This document shows positions 10,897-23,453 of a stretch of DNA of 64,000 nt, in pieces. Numbering within the stretch: position 1 is the stretch's first letter; every line of letters begins with the position of its first letter. Source of the stretch: Ascaphus truei (taxonomy: Eukaryota; Chordata; Amphibia; Anura; Ascaphidae); the NCBI GenBank assembly GCA_036426205.1, contig CM071568.1:228807148-228871147 (forward strand), read 5' to 3'. Made by a program: the position numbers and the translations under genes. The notes below the pieces were generated by a model. It was not told the origin of the DNA. It worked only from the letters and a program-made list of their open reading frames with translations, and ran no database searches.

Positions 10897-12111
10897 GTAA
10901 GTTAAAGAAACATTTCCATGTTTTATCTTTCTCTCTACACTGTAGGCCAGGCTGGCACAAATGTAGGGGTAGATCCTAAGAAGGTCGCCAATTTTTTAGG
11001 GTAACGTTATCTCATTTTAACGTAACCATGTCTATAACACATATCCCTAAAGCCTGCTTAATGCTATGTTGTTCAGCCATTTTCTTTAAAAATAAGGGAA
11101 TGCTTCTTCATATACAAACAATTGGTAATGAGCACTTTACCTACCAACGGGGATCCTCAGACCTCCGTTACTGTTAAGGTTACGCTAATAACATCACCAT
11201 GTTTATCGCTTGCTGCGGAAAGCTGCACTTACTCCTAAACCCTGAGGAGCATTGCGTTGTTTCTCCAAATAGCCTACAAGGGAAACAGTGAACGTCTTTA
11301 GTGGTATCCATATGAATGGACCGAGTGTAAGAAGTGACCCTTTCATGGCGCGCTACACTAGCATATGTTATGTGTGTATTTGAGTAATCGTCCTGTCATG
11401 TCACCGTGGCAAATGTATTCATTCATTTCATTGATGATTTGGTGCAAATGTTTGCTTCAAGAAAATGTCTCTTGAGGTGAAAAAGTATGTGACCGAACAC
11501 AATGGAGCACATGGGCTCACTTACTAACATGGGCAGGGTACCAGCGGCAGTAACTGAGCATATGCCCAGAGGGACATTTATTACTTTAATCTTAGAAATG
11601 AGTCAAGAAAATAGCTAAATCCAAGACTAATTTTGCGACATTATTAGCCCTGTGAGACGTTGCAAATTATTTTGCAGAGTAGCAAAATTGGGGGATAGTA
11701 GTGGGTACTCTAACAATTTTGCAACTGCATTTTGGACAGTTTCACACCCCTACCTAGAACCTGTGGATACCTTGTCAATCATGTTTATCCTTTGTTTCTG
11801 AAGTCATTATGATGTCATAAATGGCCAAGCAGATACAAATGTAAAACAACAAGCATGAATTTCAGAAAGAGATTGAATCTTTCTCAGGAAACACATGGCA
11901 CGTAGATAAATTGTTTATTTATTTCCATATTTCTTTATTTTGCCAACTATGTTAGATTATCCCTTTATTTGTCTTGAGCCTCAATGTTTGTTGTTCACTT
12001 ACTGTAAGTCCATTTGTATGAATTCTTCTCGGCGGTGCCAGAATGACCTGCCATTGCTACAGTCAGATGGGTGATTCAGCCAACATAAAATACTTGCTTT
12101 ATTATCTGTAG

Positions 12112-12197
12112 GTGTCCTTGTGAAAGCTATTCTGACAAATATCACACACATTACTACAGCACCTTCCAGTCCTCAAAAGTTAATTATGTATTCTGCA
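12112..12197 (+). CDS. acp3: Acid phosphatase (ACP3-type), internal exon, 86 bases
   Basis: Bounded by 'ttatctgtag' and gtaagt. Joined to the previous exon's last base it reads G-VLVKAILTNITH, then SPQKLIMYSA. KLIMYSA is the strand leading into the catalytic HD motif, which begins the next exon. NIT is a possible N-glycosylation sequon. The frame is open, entry phase 1, exit phase 0. A damaged copy lies at 32944-33038. Confidence 0.9.
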
Positions 12198-14182
12198 GTA
12201 AGTATGTTTTCGATTTATCTTCGATTGATGGTAAATCAGTCATAAAGCAGAGAAAGACTTTGAATGAACCATTAAGTGCTATTTTAAGCTTAGTAGTTAT
12301 GTAAACCTAGTTTGTATGTAAAGCTACATGTGGTGCTCTGAGAGGTTCAATTGCTCTAAAAACGCACTATTGAATTACCATACTCAGAGAGATAATAATA
12401 ATAATAATGTTCCTTTTGCAATACTTTTACCCAAAGTGCTTCACAAAGGCAAAGTTCTATACTATTGTTGCCCAGTCACAGTTTGAATGATTTTTATCTG
12501 CGTTGTGGTGGAAGGTGAAGTGAACCTCGCTCGTATTTACAGTAAACCTGTAACCATCAATAGACTCTGCACGTGTCTGGGATAGCAAAGCCATCGCCCT
12601 TTAGAACTGACACACTGCACATTACATGCACAGAGAACAAAATCTTAAAAGGTGAATCCCATGATATGTACCCCGATAACACAAGAAGGTATCGCCTGAG
12701 TGCTGCAGCATACACATAGGTGTTATATATATTATCATATACCAATATATTATCTAGGATAGCAATCAATATATCTATTCAGCACTCAGTAGGTTAAGAT
12801 GTTTTAAATTGTTTTTATCATAAGGAATCCTGTGGGCAGTTTGAAACTAATAGTATACAATGTTATTGGTATCAGGGACAACTTGAAACCAAGTAGAATG
12901 ACGCACATTTTAGTGATAAGACTTGTTGTTGTAAGTTCTAATGTTCTTAAAATAAGGTACTTGACTACAATAACAGAAAAACAAGTATGTAAACTAGCAC
13001 GTCATTCAGTTGGCAAAAGCGAGTTAGCCAAGACAGTAATTTATATCTCTTTGATCTAAGGGTATAATAAACTCCTTAAAAATACGTTTTAAAAACAACG
13101 GTTTTATTTTAAAGTGCACTCAAAAGTAAAAAATAAATACAATTTCATCCGTCACCAGCTGATCAGAATATTTTTATACATTTGTAACTAAAAAATAAAA
13201 CCGTGGGGCGCGCCTTAAATATTTGTATGCATATTGCGTTGGTTTCGACTTTTTTAGTTTGATATAAGTTTATTTCCATGATACGACTTAGCTGAAAATT
13301 ATTTTGAATAATCAAAGGTAAAATGTTGATAATGATGTCATTTAACTTTCCGATAATATAAAAAGACAACATGTGCTGTGCCAGTGTAAAGCTGAGCATT
13401 AGATGGGCATTGTTCAACTTGTCACTATTAATGCACTTACAGTCATTTTCACAAGCAGGGAAAGTAAATTCCTTGTAATGCAGCATTTTTTTTCTAATAA
13501 AACCATTGCTTAGTAAAAGTGACCCTAAAAAATGTGTCTGACACATTGGGCCAAATATACCGTACTACGCACTTTTCTGCTATAACATCTTCGGGCATAG
13601 GAAGGCGGCTTACAGCTCACAATTCACTTGGCTGTCAGGTGTCTTACAGCTCCAACTGGAGTCTTACAGCTTAAGACTGCTTAAACCCTTGGTTTATCAT
13701 TTAATCACAACTCTCCTCTGAAAAGGACATGTTTACCAATATGAGTTGTTAGCTCAAATTCATAGGATTAAAATGAGGAAAACATCCACATGTGCAATAT
13801 TAGAACTGGGAACTGGGTTGGATGTGGTATAAAATGTAATTTTAAACCAAAGGGGTATACTTGTTAGTAAGAAGTTTTTGTAACATTTGAAGCAGATATG
13901 ATGTTTCTTTAATGTACTTTTTGACAATAAAAAGTGACAATTTAAAGGAGACATCAGCCATATGCTCCCTCTTTGAAGACCAGTGTTTTGACAATGTCCT
14001 GGAACCTATCTGTATATTTTCCCAGTTCTGAGGAAGCCATCACTCCTCAGCGTTATGTTGTTACTAATATAACTATTTCCCTTGGCTTCTCAGCCAGTTG
14101 CCTTGGCAATGCCCCTTTTAATCTGTAAATTGGGCTGCCCCTTTCCCCCCTGCTAGTTGTCACAGCCTTGTATTTTATGTCT

Positions 14183-14345
14183 ATTTATATAGCGCCATTA
14201 ATGTACATAACGCGTCACAGTAGTAATACACATGGTAATCATATAAATAACAAATAATATAAATAACACGTAATGGGAAGAAGTGCTTCAGACATAGAAG
14301 TAACATTAAGGAAGAGGAGTCCCTGCTCCGAGGAGCTTTCAGTCT
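14183..14345 (+). repeat. Anuran interspersed repeat, second copy
   Basis: Begins 'ctatttatatagcgccatta' and contains 'gagtccctgctccgagga' followed by 'gctttcagtct', matching the family at 2599. The rest of this intron (12198-14970) shows no further exon or clear transposon end. Confidence 0.6.
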
Positions 14346-14970
14346 ATTTGGTAGGTAGGGAGAATGTACAGAGACAGCCTGACTTTATTTCCTGCTTGTC
14401 CAGGCAAGCACACTTCCCTTTGGAACTTACAGCCTTTGAGTTACTACCCTATCACGATTATCCCAGAATAAGGCATTCATTTTCTACCTTCCTCTCACAA
14501 ATGCTACCTGCGAGTTGTTTTATGTTTCTGTTAACCCCCATCCAATAAAGTTAAAGAAAATAGAAGGACTCTGTGTGCATTTAAAGGGGACAAGTTAAAC
14601 TGCCTGATTCTACTCACTACCCGCAGTGAGCCTGGGTCAGAACAGACCATAAGTCAGCAACGTGACACTGTTCAGGTCATTGTAATACATAACATTATAC
14701 TGCTGTACATATTGAATGTAGACACGCAATGTGTATAATTGATCATACATGATGAGCTCTCTCATCTTCTATGCATCGTTTCATATACTGCTTTTCCCAT
14801 CCTCTGTTTTGCATCTTCTTAATACACTTGTCTCTTTGTCTGCCCTAGAGCTGTTACGTGCAAGAGAAGCGTGGTCGGTCCATGTTGATCTAGTTGAGTT
14901 AGAAAGCATAAAAGCATTATAATGAGTCTTGATAACAAGCTACATTAAGTTTTGGCAATGTTTTTGACAG

Positions 14971-15077
14971 CATGACACCACCTTGGCTGCTCTGCAGACG
15001 GCGTTGAACGTTTCTAACGGAAGATTGCCCCCCTATGCCGCTTGCCACATATTTGAACTTTACCAGGAAAAAAATGG
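14971..15077 (+). CDS. acp3: Acid phosphatase (ACP3-type), exon with catalytic HD motif
   Basis: Starts after 'tttttgacag' and ends before gtaaga. It encodes [17 protein letters not shown], then [18 protein letters not shown] plus two bases. In this family the aspartate of the HD dipeptide is the proton donor in catalysis, so the key residue is kept. The PPYA.CH segment carries a conserved cysteine. NVS is a possible glycosylation site. The exon is 107 bases, entry phase 0, exit phase 2. The damaged duplicate at 35858-35970 has lost the AG of its acceptor. Confidence 0.92.
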
Positions 15078-15786
15078 GTAAGAAGCAAACAAAAAATTAC
15101 TTACCAGGCATCCAGATTACTAGGATGAACTTGGGGTTTGAGCACACGATGTCACTGAACCAAGTTCACTTATTGGATAGCAAGTATTTCATATATAAAC
15201 AGTGGGACTTCTTAGCCATAATGACTCAGTTGTGGTTTCTCGCTAGAGGTAGTGCAGGAGTCTAGTAGTAGGACTAGTCCTGGAGCATTGTAGGATTGTG
15301 GAAGGTTGTGATATCTTTTACTTTTTGACCTGCAGGAGAGTTCTTAATAGATACACAAGCTTTTGAGACCTCACAAATCACACATTCATTTACACATTAA
15401 ACATTTCAAGACACTTTTTAAAAACCTGACCACCCAGATACATTGTTAAAGGGGAAGAAGCACTAAAAACTAAAAGTTGCTTTCTAAAAACATGAATATT
15501 CAAAAATCTAAATTCATAATGTTTCATTTATTGGCATTACAGACATAAAAAGTTTACAGCAAATTCTGTACACATGGGAAATAATATTCTCAAAGGTTGG
15601 CAAACCTAGAAACGCACCAACAGCTGCTATTTAAATTGGGGAATAATACTGTTGAACAGAATGTTTTTATTGTTCTAGTAAATCGTTCAACTCGCATGGT
15701 AATTCCTGCATCTCTGCTCATAGAATATGATGTGCACATTTTCATGTCCCTGACACACCTTCTAGACAGTATCTATTTCTTTATTA

Positions 15787-15967
15787 GGCTGCGCTTATAG
15801 TGCCGGCGACAGCGATGCGACGTCGCGTCAAAACAAATGCATTGCCGCCGTCGCATGCGCTAAATAGTAAGCGCGACGCGACGGCTTGGTCGCGATCGCT
15901 GGAAGTCATCTCAATTTGATTTTTCCAGGGACCGCAGCCTGACGTCACCGCCACTATAAGCATAGCC
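15787..15967. mobile_element. PIF/Harbinger-like MITE with TTA target-site duplication
   Basis: Inverted ends 'ggctgcgcttatagtgccgg' and 'ccactataagcatagcc', flanked by TTA at 15784-15786 and 15968-15970. CG-rich interior with 'gcgacgtcgcgtc' repeats. Relatives sit at 21418, 24315 and 56827. The 3-bp TTA/TAA target is typical of PIF/Harbinger. Confidence 0.75.
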
Positions 15968-16359
15968 TTAGAAAGTTCGAGGAAATAAGCTGCTTAGTGT
16001 AGGGCAGATATGGAGAAATAACTATAAAAGGGGAATCAAGAAAGTTACATACTTATGAGACTTTTATCCAAAATGTGTCAGATGTTGCATCTTTATATTT
16101 GCCAACCAACTGTTGATTGTGGTAGAAGTATCTGCACTTGAATTGATGCACTCATTTGCATATCCACATTCAGAATCTTAGTATCTGCCTTTTAATCACA
16201 GTATGATGTTTGAGAGACTGGACACAGATTGGAGTGGATGAAGTCGTAAATTTATATAACACATGTGAAAATAAATTGGCAAACATTAACAAGGATTTTT
16301 CCCGTTTAAGAGTTTTAACATGTCTTTTTTTTTTCATCATTATTATTTGCTATAATCAG

Positions 16360-16520
16360 AAAATACAGCATTGAAATGTACTATCGAAATGACTCATCTG
16401 TGGATCCCTACCCACTCACTTTGCCAGGATGTACCTCATCCTGTCCTTTCCAAAAGTTTGTTCAACTGACTTCACCAATCATTGTGCTAGACTGGGAAAA
16501 AGCATGTGCGAAAACTTCAG
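16360..16520 (+). CDS. acp3: Acid phosphatase (ACP3-type), late exon, 161 bases
   Basis: Bounded by 'ttgctataatcag' and gtatga. With the two carried bases it reads G-KYSIEMYYRNDSS, then PYPLTLPGCTSSCPF and VLDWEKACAKTS, leaving one base. EMYYRN, LPGC..SCP and DW...C are conserved family positions, with the cysteines likely in disulphides. The frame is open. In mammals the exon after this one ends the secreted form or adds a membrane anchor by alternative splicing, so the reader should look for a phase-1 exon downstream; candidates are at 22401 and 57986. A damaged copy lies at 37272-37438. Confidence 0.92.
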
Positions 16521-16618
16521 GTATGAGGATAAATTTCAAAAAATATTAATCCATTCAGGGTCGCATTTATCTGGAACGCAGTTCATTTACAGGCTACTCT
16601 GGCACTGATACTGTAGGC

Positions 16619-16827
16619 CAGTGGTTTCTTACATTTTTTGGGTTTAGGAACCCTAAGTGAAATTCTGAGGAACCCCCAACCATCTCTAATAGCAACTCTG
16701 AGATCAGATGCATTGTAAATTCTTCTGTATTTGATCCAATTTTCAAATGACCAGAAAACTGCAGGGAAACCTTTAGGGATACCCGGGGAACCCAACGGTT
16801 CCTAAGAACCCCTGTTGAAAAATACTG
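16619..16827. mobile_element. Short hAT-like remnant
   Basis: Left end 'cagtggtttcttacattttt' and right end (other strand) 'cagtatttttcaacagggg', with 'ggaaccc' motifs next to both. This is the usual form of small vertebrate hAT elements. The flanking 8 bp do not match, so the duplication is lost or the ends are imprecise. Confidence 0.5.
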
Positions 16828-17087
16828 CTACATTTTTTAGAGTGTGAAACAATGAGCATATTTTTGTCAGTAGCCAAGATTTTGAGTATAATGCTATAAC
16901 CTCTTGTATTGTATCCCTGAGATTGGCAAACACATTTTTAATAAGTTTACTAGTTTCTGCCACCAACAATAATCAATTAAAAATATAGAAAAATATCACA
17001 GACCCTATTTGTAGAGGATTATGAGTGTTTGTTGGACAACTTAGCAAAACAAAACGGTTATTTATTTATAAAATGTTTTACCAGAAA

Positions 17088-18471
17088 GTAATATTTTCAT
17101 ACAATCCAGGGGCAGCATATGGGGTAAAAAGACAAACAACACAGACAATTTAAGTGCAGATGTTTGAAAGTGTGCAGTGACAATGATGGTTATTTGGCTC
17201 TATACTCAGCCTACTCACAAGATACTGGTAGTTTAAAGGCATTTTCAAATAAAGCTGTGACTGGCAGTTCTTTGAGAGTATATGTTGTTCAGGAATCCTG
17301 TCCAGTGACTCAGGGGAGGTGGTACCGATAGGGAGAGATAGATAGACTACATAGCGCAGATCAGTCTTATAAAAAAGGTTTTTATGTATAAAGTATAAAA
17401 TGCGCACTGACAATTGTGCACTTAAAACAGGGCATGTAACACTTATTAGTGTAATACAGGATCACCGCACTGCAGTGTCTCTCACTGCCTGCTCTCAGTC
17501 GGATGCCTCCAGCTGTTGGTGGATACTCGTCGGGGACTGTGTCTTTGCTCCGTCGCGGCTATGACATCACCCCTGCTCTGGCTCCCGCGGTGTGAGATCA
17601 GCTTGGTACGGGTCTCCTGTGCAGTCTTGCGTGGCGAAAAATCCTCCCACTCTACGCGTTTCGCCTAGTAGATTGTCGCGGCTTTGTCAGGAGTGTGGCA
17701 CTGCTGTTTTCACGCCAGATATATATAGCCCCCATAATCAGCATTGAATAAACACAACCTTATCTGTGCTAATTGGTGGATGACGGAATAAACATATTGG
17801 TGTATAAACAATTATACAGAGTATCTGAAGAAATATAGCTATAACTCTTCATTATTTATATATAGTTGCAATAAACACAGAAGATCTAATGGGGAACCGT
17901 ACATATGAGACGTCATCCACATTTTAGATGTATATTTTTAATTGCATTATAAATATATGTATGCAATCTTATTAGTGTCTTAAGTGATTGAAAGGGAGAT
18001 AGTTCCTAATTTGGTATGGTGATGGTGACCATCAAGAGATAGTTAGGAATTCTAAATCAAACCATAAATACTGCTGAGGAGGACATAGTGGAGATGGTGT
18101 TCTTTATAAATGAAGATATATGCCCTGTTTTAAGTGCATGATTGTAAGTGCGTATTTTTCACTTTATACGTAAAAATCTTTTTTATAAGACTGATCTGCG
18201 CTATGTAGTCTCTCTCTATTTCTCACTATCGGTACTACCTCCCTTGAGTCACTGGATGGGATTCCTGAACATTATATACCCTCAAAGAACTGCCAGTCAC
18301 AGCTTTATTTGAAAGTGCCTTTAAACTACTAGTATCTTGTGAGTAGGCTGAGTATAGAGCCAAATTACCATCATTGCCACGCTACACTTTCAAACATCTG
18401 CACTTAAATTGTCTGTGTTGTTTGTCTTTTTTCCCCCATGTGCTCCCCCTGGATTGCATGAAAATATTCTC
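17088..18471. mobile_element. Foldback element with about 350-bp inverted arms
   Basis: The left arm (17088 to about 17435) is mirrored by the right arm (about 18119-18471). Examples are 'cagatcagtcttataaaaaa' against 'ttttttataagactgatctg', and 'caggggcagcatatggggta' against 'ccccatgtgctccccctgg'. The 680-bp centre holds a GC-rich block with 'ctacgcgtttcgcctagtag', a motif common in frog DNA transposons. No transposase frame. Class unknown. Confidence 0.75.
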
Positions 18472-18657
18472 ACACGTTGGAACCAGTGAAGACAGGTCCC
18501 ACCAGAGGGTTTGAGCTGTGAGATAAGACTTCATATGTTGTATCATTTTATTATTCACATTTTGCACTATTAGATTTTTTCTGTGTTAAATATTTGGCTA
18601 ATCACTTTAATATTAGCGATCACTTGCTGCTGTTCGCGCTTTTTTTTCACCTTCACT

Positions 18658-20115
18658 TGTTTACCAGGAAGTAATACATTGAGAGTTACCTCCCACTTTC
18701 AAGTATGTCCTGGGCACAGAGTTACAGTATGATGACAATACATGGTTACATTAAATGAACAGGGTTATACATTATATTTAAAGACATTGTGTGAATAGTA
18801 AAAGATCATATGTTATTGACGTATGTATCAGTTACAGACCAGATTAAAATGTGAGACAGCTTTAGTTTTTAAAGAACTTAGACCGGTGGCGGCTTTGAGA
18901 GTTCCAGATAGGTTGTTCCAGTTGTGAGGTGCACAGTAAGAGATGGAAGAGCGGACGGATACTTTGTTGACCCTTGTTGACCGTGAACAATTTTTGGGCG
19001 TCAAATCTCTGGTGATAAGTGCAGCATGTGGTACGGCAGAGGAGCTTATTGAGATAGGGGGTAGCTCGCCCAGAATGTATTTGAAGGCGAGACAGGAAAA
19101 ATTAACTCTGGGCCTAGACTAAAGTTAGGGCCTATCTAGTTCTATGACTATTTCACAGTGATGTGTGTTGTAGATACATTGGAGGACAAAGTGACATATT
19201 GAGTTGTAGAGGGTGTCTCGTTTGCTAAGGTGAGTTTGGATGTCAGGGTATCAATGTGCAACCCAAATGTTAAATTGGAGTCAAACCATATGCCCAGATA
19301 TTAAAACTAGTGACAGGGGTTAGATTAGTGTTAGTTCTGATCTGTAGCTCCATCATTGGAAGCTTTAGAAATTAAGCCTTACTCCCGAATACCATTGTTA
19401 TAGTCTTGACTGCATTTTAAACCAGTTTTTTTTGGGAAATCCCGTTTTCAAGTCCCGAAAAATCAGATTGAAGTAGGTGTCCAAGGTCAGAGAGGCTAGA
19501 TCTTTGTGCATATAAGATTGTGTCATCCGCATATATGTGCATTGAAGCTCCCTTGCAAGCTGTAGGTAGACTGAAGACTTAAAAAAGTAGGGGCCCCAGA
19601 ACAGAGCCTTGCAGGACACTGTGGGTGATATCTAAGGGGTCGGAGTAAGAGCCCGAGAGAGACACATATTGGGATCTACCTCATAGGTAGGAGTGAGACC
19701 ATTTTAAAGCATGTTCCCCTGTTCCAGAGCACTGGAGCTTGTTTAGCAAGATAACATGAACAAAAGTATCAAAAGCCTTTGCAAAATCAAGGAATATTGC
19801 ACCAGTGAGTTGTCCCAATTCCATTCCAGACTGGATGTTATTGCAAACTTTTAGCAGTGTAGTTACCTTGGAGTGTTTTGGGTGAAAACCAGATTGGAGT
19901 TGGTTAAGGAAATTTGTCTTGGTATAATAATCGCTTAATTGAGAGTGGACACATTTCCATGACTTTGAATAGTATTGGGAGAAGAGAGATTGGCATGTAG
20001 TTGGAGATAGGGTTTTTGTACCTACTGTACTTTTGAAGATTGGGACAACTGTAGCAGTTTTCCAGATATTAGGGATATGGCCTGCAAAAGAGAGGAGAGC
20101 TCCAAAGGTAGTGGT
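18658..20115 (-). pseudogene. 5'-truncated L2/CR1-like LINE reverse transcriptase remnant
   Basis: Read on the minus strand, it encodes WKTATVVPIFK near 20060, then AIFLDFAKAFDT near 19780, SVLGPLLF near 19590 and YADDTILY near 19520. These are the palm motifs of non-LTR reverse transcriptases of the CR1/L2/Rex group. The frame is broken by stops and shifts (for example after SYL and LLF). The 3' part has the usual end-domain remnants and finishes with 'gtattacttcctggtaaa'. A separate 3'-end fragment of the same type is at 55549-55748. Dead copy; no function expected. Confidence 0.8.
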
Positions 20116-20737
20116 AAATAAAGTGCAAAATATAGCTATACAGTATAGTGGGGATAGTGAAAACAGTGAAGATAGTAAAAGGGGAGAAAATGTACTTAAT
20201 ATTGTGAAAGTGTTAAAAAAAAAAATAATTGGTGTGTGTAAAATTAAAAGTGCTCGGCCCGAGGTTCTTAAATACTGGAAATAAATAATGGATGATTCTA
20301 ATAATAAAGGTGATAACAGACCAAATGCATTTAAGATAGAAAACGTATGCCCAGTAGAAAAAGGGGAACATTAGCTGTGATAAACTATCATAAATAACTC
20401 AAATCAATATAAAAGATATACGGTACAAATCATTTGACCAAGCGGTGCACAAATATAAAACAACTAAAACATGCATAAACAGGAAAAAATTAAATTGTGT
20501 GAATGAAAAGTATCAAAGTCAGGAAATGTTCCTTAAAATTAGGAAGAGCCTGTAGGAATAAAAAAACAAAGCGTGTTCTGGAGTCAAGGGCTGCTTCTCT
20601 CAAAAATGAACCACATCCAAAATCACCACCAATTCAAGGTACAAAAGGAGCAAGCCACACACTCCAATCGGGGAGGACGAGAAGATCGAGAGACTTGTAG
20701 AAGAGAGAGAGATGAGAGGTTCCGAGAGATAGAGGAG

Positions 20738-20835
20738 ATATATATAGATAGATATAATATAGAGGAGAGGTAATATATATATATATAGAGAATATTATCT
20801 ATATATATGTAGAATATATATATAGATATATATGT
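20738..20835. repeat. AT-rich microsatellite
   Basis: Interrupted TA/TAGA tract ('gatatatatagatagatata' onwards). The counterpart in the noisy copy, about 41908-42047, is longer and purer (TA). Confidence 0.85.
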
Positions 20836-21102
20836 TAACAACGGAGGTGTCCAGTTATCAAGCAAATCCTTAGTGGCATATGTATCAAGACAAAAGTGGA
20901 GCCATTCTGGGGCAAGTTAAGTGCACTGTACATATCAAAGAAAAAAAGTTTTTTTGCCCAAGTTTTACTATAGTTGTGCCTTGATACATAAACCCCCCAG
21001 AGTTCTGCAGTAGTCCAGGCAGCATCACTCATCGGATCTAACATCACTTAATGCCGTTATTGCTGTGATACTGAGCTTTCTTTAATGTGAGTGTATTAAA
21101 AC

Positions 21103-21417
21103 TTAATTACCCTATTTGGGGCCTATGTTTGCGCTCTTATCTTCCTCTGGTTGCTTACATATGATTTGGTAATATATTATGTATAGATAGGTATTTGGGA
21201 CTTCAAGCTTTGATGTCAAAGTCTTAGGGTGTTAGATATATTTTGTGAGACAACTGGAAATAAAATGATCAGAGACATAAGTATGTAGTGCTCCGTATAC
21301 TGAGTTCTGCCATCACAGAGGTAGTCCTAACCCAATTCTCAATTATAATCTTCTAGTTTTGTTTCAGAATGTAAAAGCCATACAAATGGATCCACAAAGT
21401 GAAAAAGTACAGCCTAA
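21103..21417. repeat. Direct repeat unit A of a 2-kb spaced pair
   Basis: From 'ttaattaccctatttggggc' to the edge of the MITE fragment at 21418. About 290 bases recur at 23166-23453 with small differences such as 'ataggtatttggg' against 'atagatatttggg'. Non-coding. Confidence 0.85.
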
Positions 21418-21511
21418 GGCCGCACTTATAGTCCCGGCTACGGCGACATGACAGCGTGACGTCATCCGTCGCCATTGTAATAGCGATTTCTGCATATAGT
21501 ATAGGAGATGT
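21418..21511. mobile_element. Truncated PIF/Harbinger-like MITE
   Basis: Begins 'ggccgcacttatagtcccgg' after TAA and breaks off near 'tatagtataggagatg' without the matching right end. It corresponds to the left third of the intact copy at 24315-24627. Confidence 0.65.
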
Positions 21512-22400
21512 TTGACACGAGAGAAAAGGAACCCTAATCGATGCCCACTACTCTACGAATTTAACAAAATAAATAAACTTTAATGAAATTGAACTAAACT
21601 ACAAAAATAGGATGATTAAAACCTAATATAGAGCACTGAAAAGTCTAGTGACCCATCAAAACTCTCAATGAAGGTGTGATGAAAGGTATAAACTCACACA
21701 TTAGCCATAATGTTCTCAGATAGATCTGGGATAAATAGGTTTAATAAGTGAGATAATGATATCTCAGAGCAGGGGGAAATGATCACTCCTTTCCATTTCT
21801 ATGGTGTTAGAATGCTAACTGAAATCTGAGGTCCCCTGTATAATGTGTTACAAACCCACAAACTTAGTAGGATATTACGCCATTGTGGTGACATCAACAT
21901 CTCTCTGCCCATCAGCTATCCCTCCTTTAAATACACCAGAGGGACATGAATAAACAGAAAACAAAACTCTTTTATAATGTAAGTTGTATCTTTAAAGGAG
22001 ATATTGTTCTTAATTGCTATTTAGTTAGAGTACTAGCTGGAACCACAATTCCCCCTCTAGGGTGTATTACCCATATAAAATAATTATCTTCACATGTGAT
22101 TGCTTTCTTGCAGGCTAACATAGATTGATCTTCCTGCGGAGGTCCATATCTGGATCCACATATTAGGAGACGACTGAGAAGCATATAACAACTGTCACTT
22201 GCTGTATTAAGCTGTCTATTGTGAAATTCACATTCATTTAATGTCCTGCACTGAACTTCCAGTAGAATAGAAGAGTGCATGCGTCTCCTTATCTGTGTGG
22301 TTCTTTCTAATCACTGTTGCATTATAGATTCTTAGTGTCTTAATGTTTAGTATGAAATACAGTGAAATAAAAACAATATCATTATTTAACCACTTGGCAG

Positions 22401-22480
22401 TGCTGTATATTTTTGCTGTGTATATAACCCTTTTTGTTAGTGCATTTGAATTGTATTTAGCCCTTAATGCACCTCCTTAG
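22401..22480 (+). CDS. Candidate last exon of acp3: membrane-anchor tail
   Basis: After 'aaccacttggcag', an 80-base open stretch ends in tag. Spliced to the 16360-16520 exon (one base carried) it reads VLYIFAVYITLFVSAF then ELYLALNAPP and stop. The phase is right, the segment is strongly hydrophobic, and it starts with VL followed by a FAV core like the anchor of the transmembrane form of mammalian prostatic acid phosphatase. Against it: the acceptor pyrimidine tract is weak, one glutamate lies in the hydrophobic run, and no basic cytoplasmic tail follows. A chance open frame in AT-rich DNA is possible. The noisy counterpart is at 43641-43717. Confidence 0.35.
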
Positions 22481-22538
22481 TGCTTATCTAGCTGCTGTGA
22501 AGCTGATGTCAGTTCACTATCAAAGGATACTTGATTTT

Positions 22539-23005
22539 ACAGTAGCTAGTGAGATTAAATTGCTACTTCCCTCTGCGATGAAACTTAAACACATACGAGG
22601 CTGTTTGGAGCAGTTTTGCCTACCTTCCCTTTGTAGAAAACAGGCTGCTAAATCATATCCAAGGTTTTACACATGCATAGCTACTTATCACAATTTGGAA
22701 CTGGAAGAATGAGTGCTAGAGGACATATATCCATGGTACACAGTGTGCTAGCATTGCTTCAGACCCCTTAAGATCTTACCGGAGCCCAGCCCTGTGTCAA
22801 TAAAAATCCCAGCAAAAATAGCAATAGTAGCAGTAGTTACTTTGTTTTCGGCAGTAAGTGGGAGTAAATTACTACATCCCTCTGCAGTAATACTTCCACA
22901 GATAGGAGGCTATTAGAGCAGTGTTGCCTATTCAGACCCCTTGAGATATTATCGGAGACCAACCCTATGTTGGTAATGAACCCAGCAATAGTAACAGTAG
23001 TCTAT
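22539..23005. repeat. Two diverged tandem units
   Basis: Unit 1 (about 22539-22835) and unit 2 (about 22836-23005) share 'agcagt.ttgcct', 'cagaccccttgagat' / 'cagaccccttaagat' and 'ctatgttggtaat' / 'ctgtgtcaataaa'. Non-coding, lying between direct repeat units A and B. Confidence 0.5.
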
Positions 23006-23165
23006 CTCAACTATTGTTCGCCTTGTGTGGCCCACAACTTGGTTTAGCTTGCTTCTAGAAGTTTTTAGGACTTATTAGGAGTCTAGTCATTACATTATCT
23101 GATTGAAACCTCAGTTTGTTTGTGACGTCATATCGCGACTCGCGTTTCATTCTGGACGCAGAACT

Positions 23166-23453
23166 TAATTACCCTATTTGGGGCCTATGTTTATGCTCTT
23201 ATCTTCCTCTGGTTGCTTACATATGATTTGGTAATATATTATGTATAGATAGATATTTGGGACTTCAAGCTTTGATGTCAATGTCTTGGAGTTAGATATA
23301 TTTTGTGAAACAACTGGAAATAAATTGATCAGAAACATAAGTATGTAGCGCTCCGTATACTAAGTACAGCCATCACAAAGGTAGTCCTAACCCAATTCTC
23401 AATAATAATCTTCTAGCTTTGTTTCAAAATGTAAAAAGCCATAGAAATGGATC
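23166..23453. repeat. Direct repeat unit B
   Basis: Second copy of the unit at 21103. It is interrupted at 'agaaatggatc' (23443-23453) by the 825-bp insert described next, and its continuation resumes at 24279 with 'ccacaaagtgaaaaagtaca'. Confidence 0.85.

Noticed and set aside
13936..14126. Possible second T2-like MITE ('tttaaaggagacatcagcc' with 'atgccccttttaatc')
   Set aside because: The proposed ends match for fewer than ten bases and no TTAA pair bounds them.
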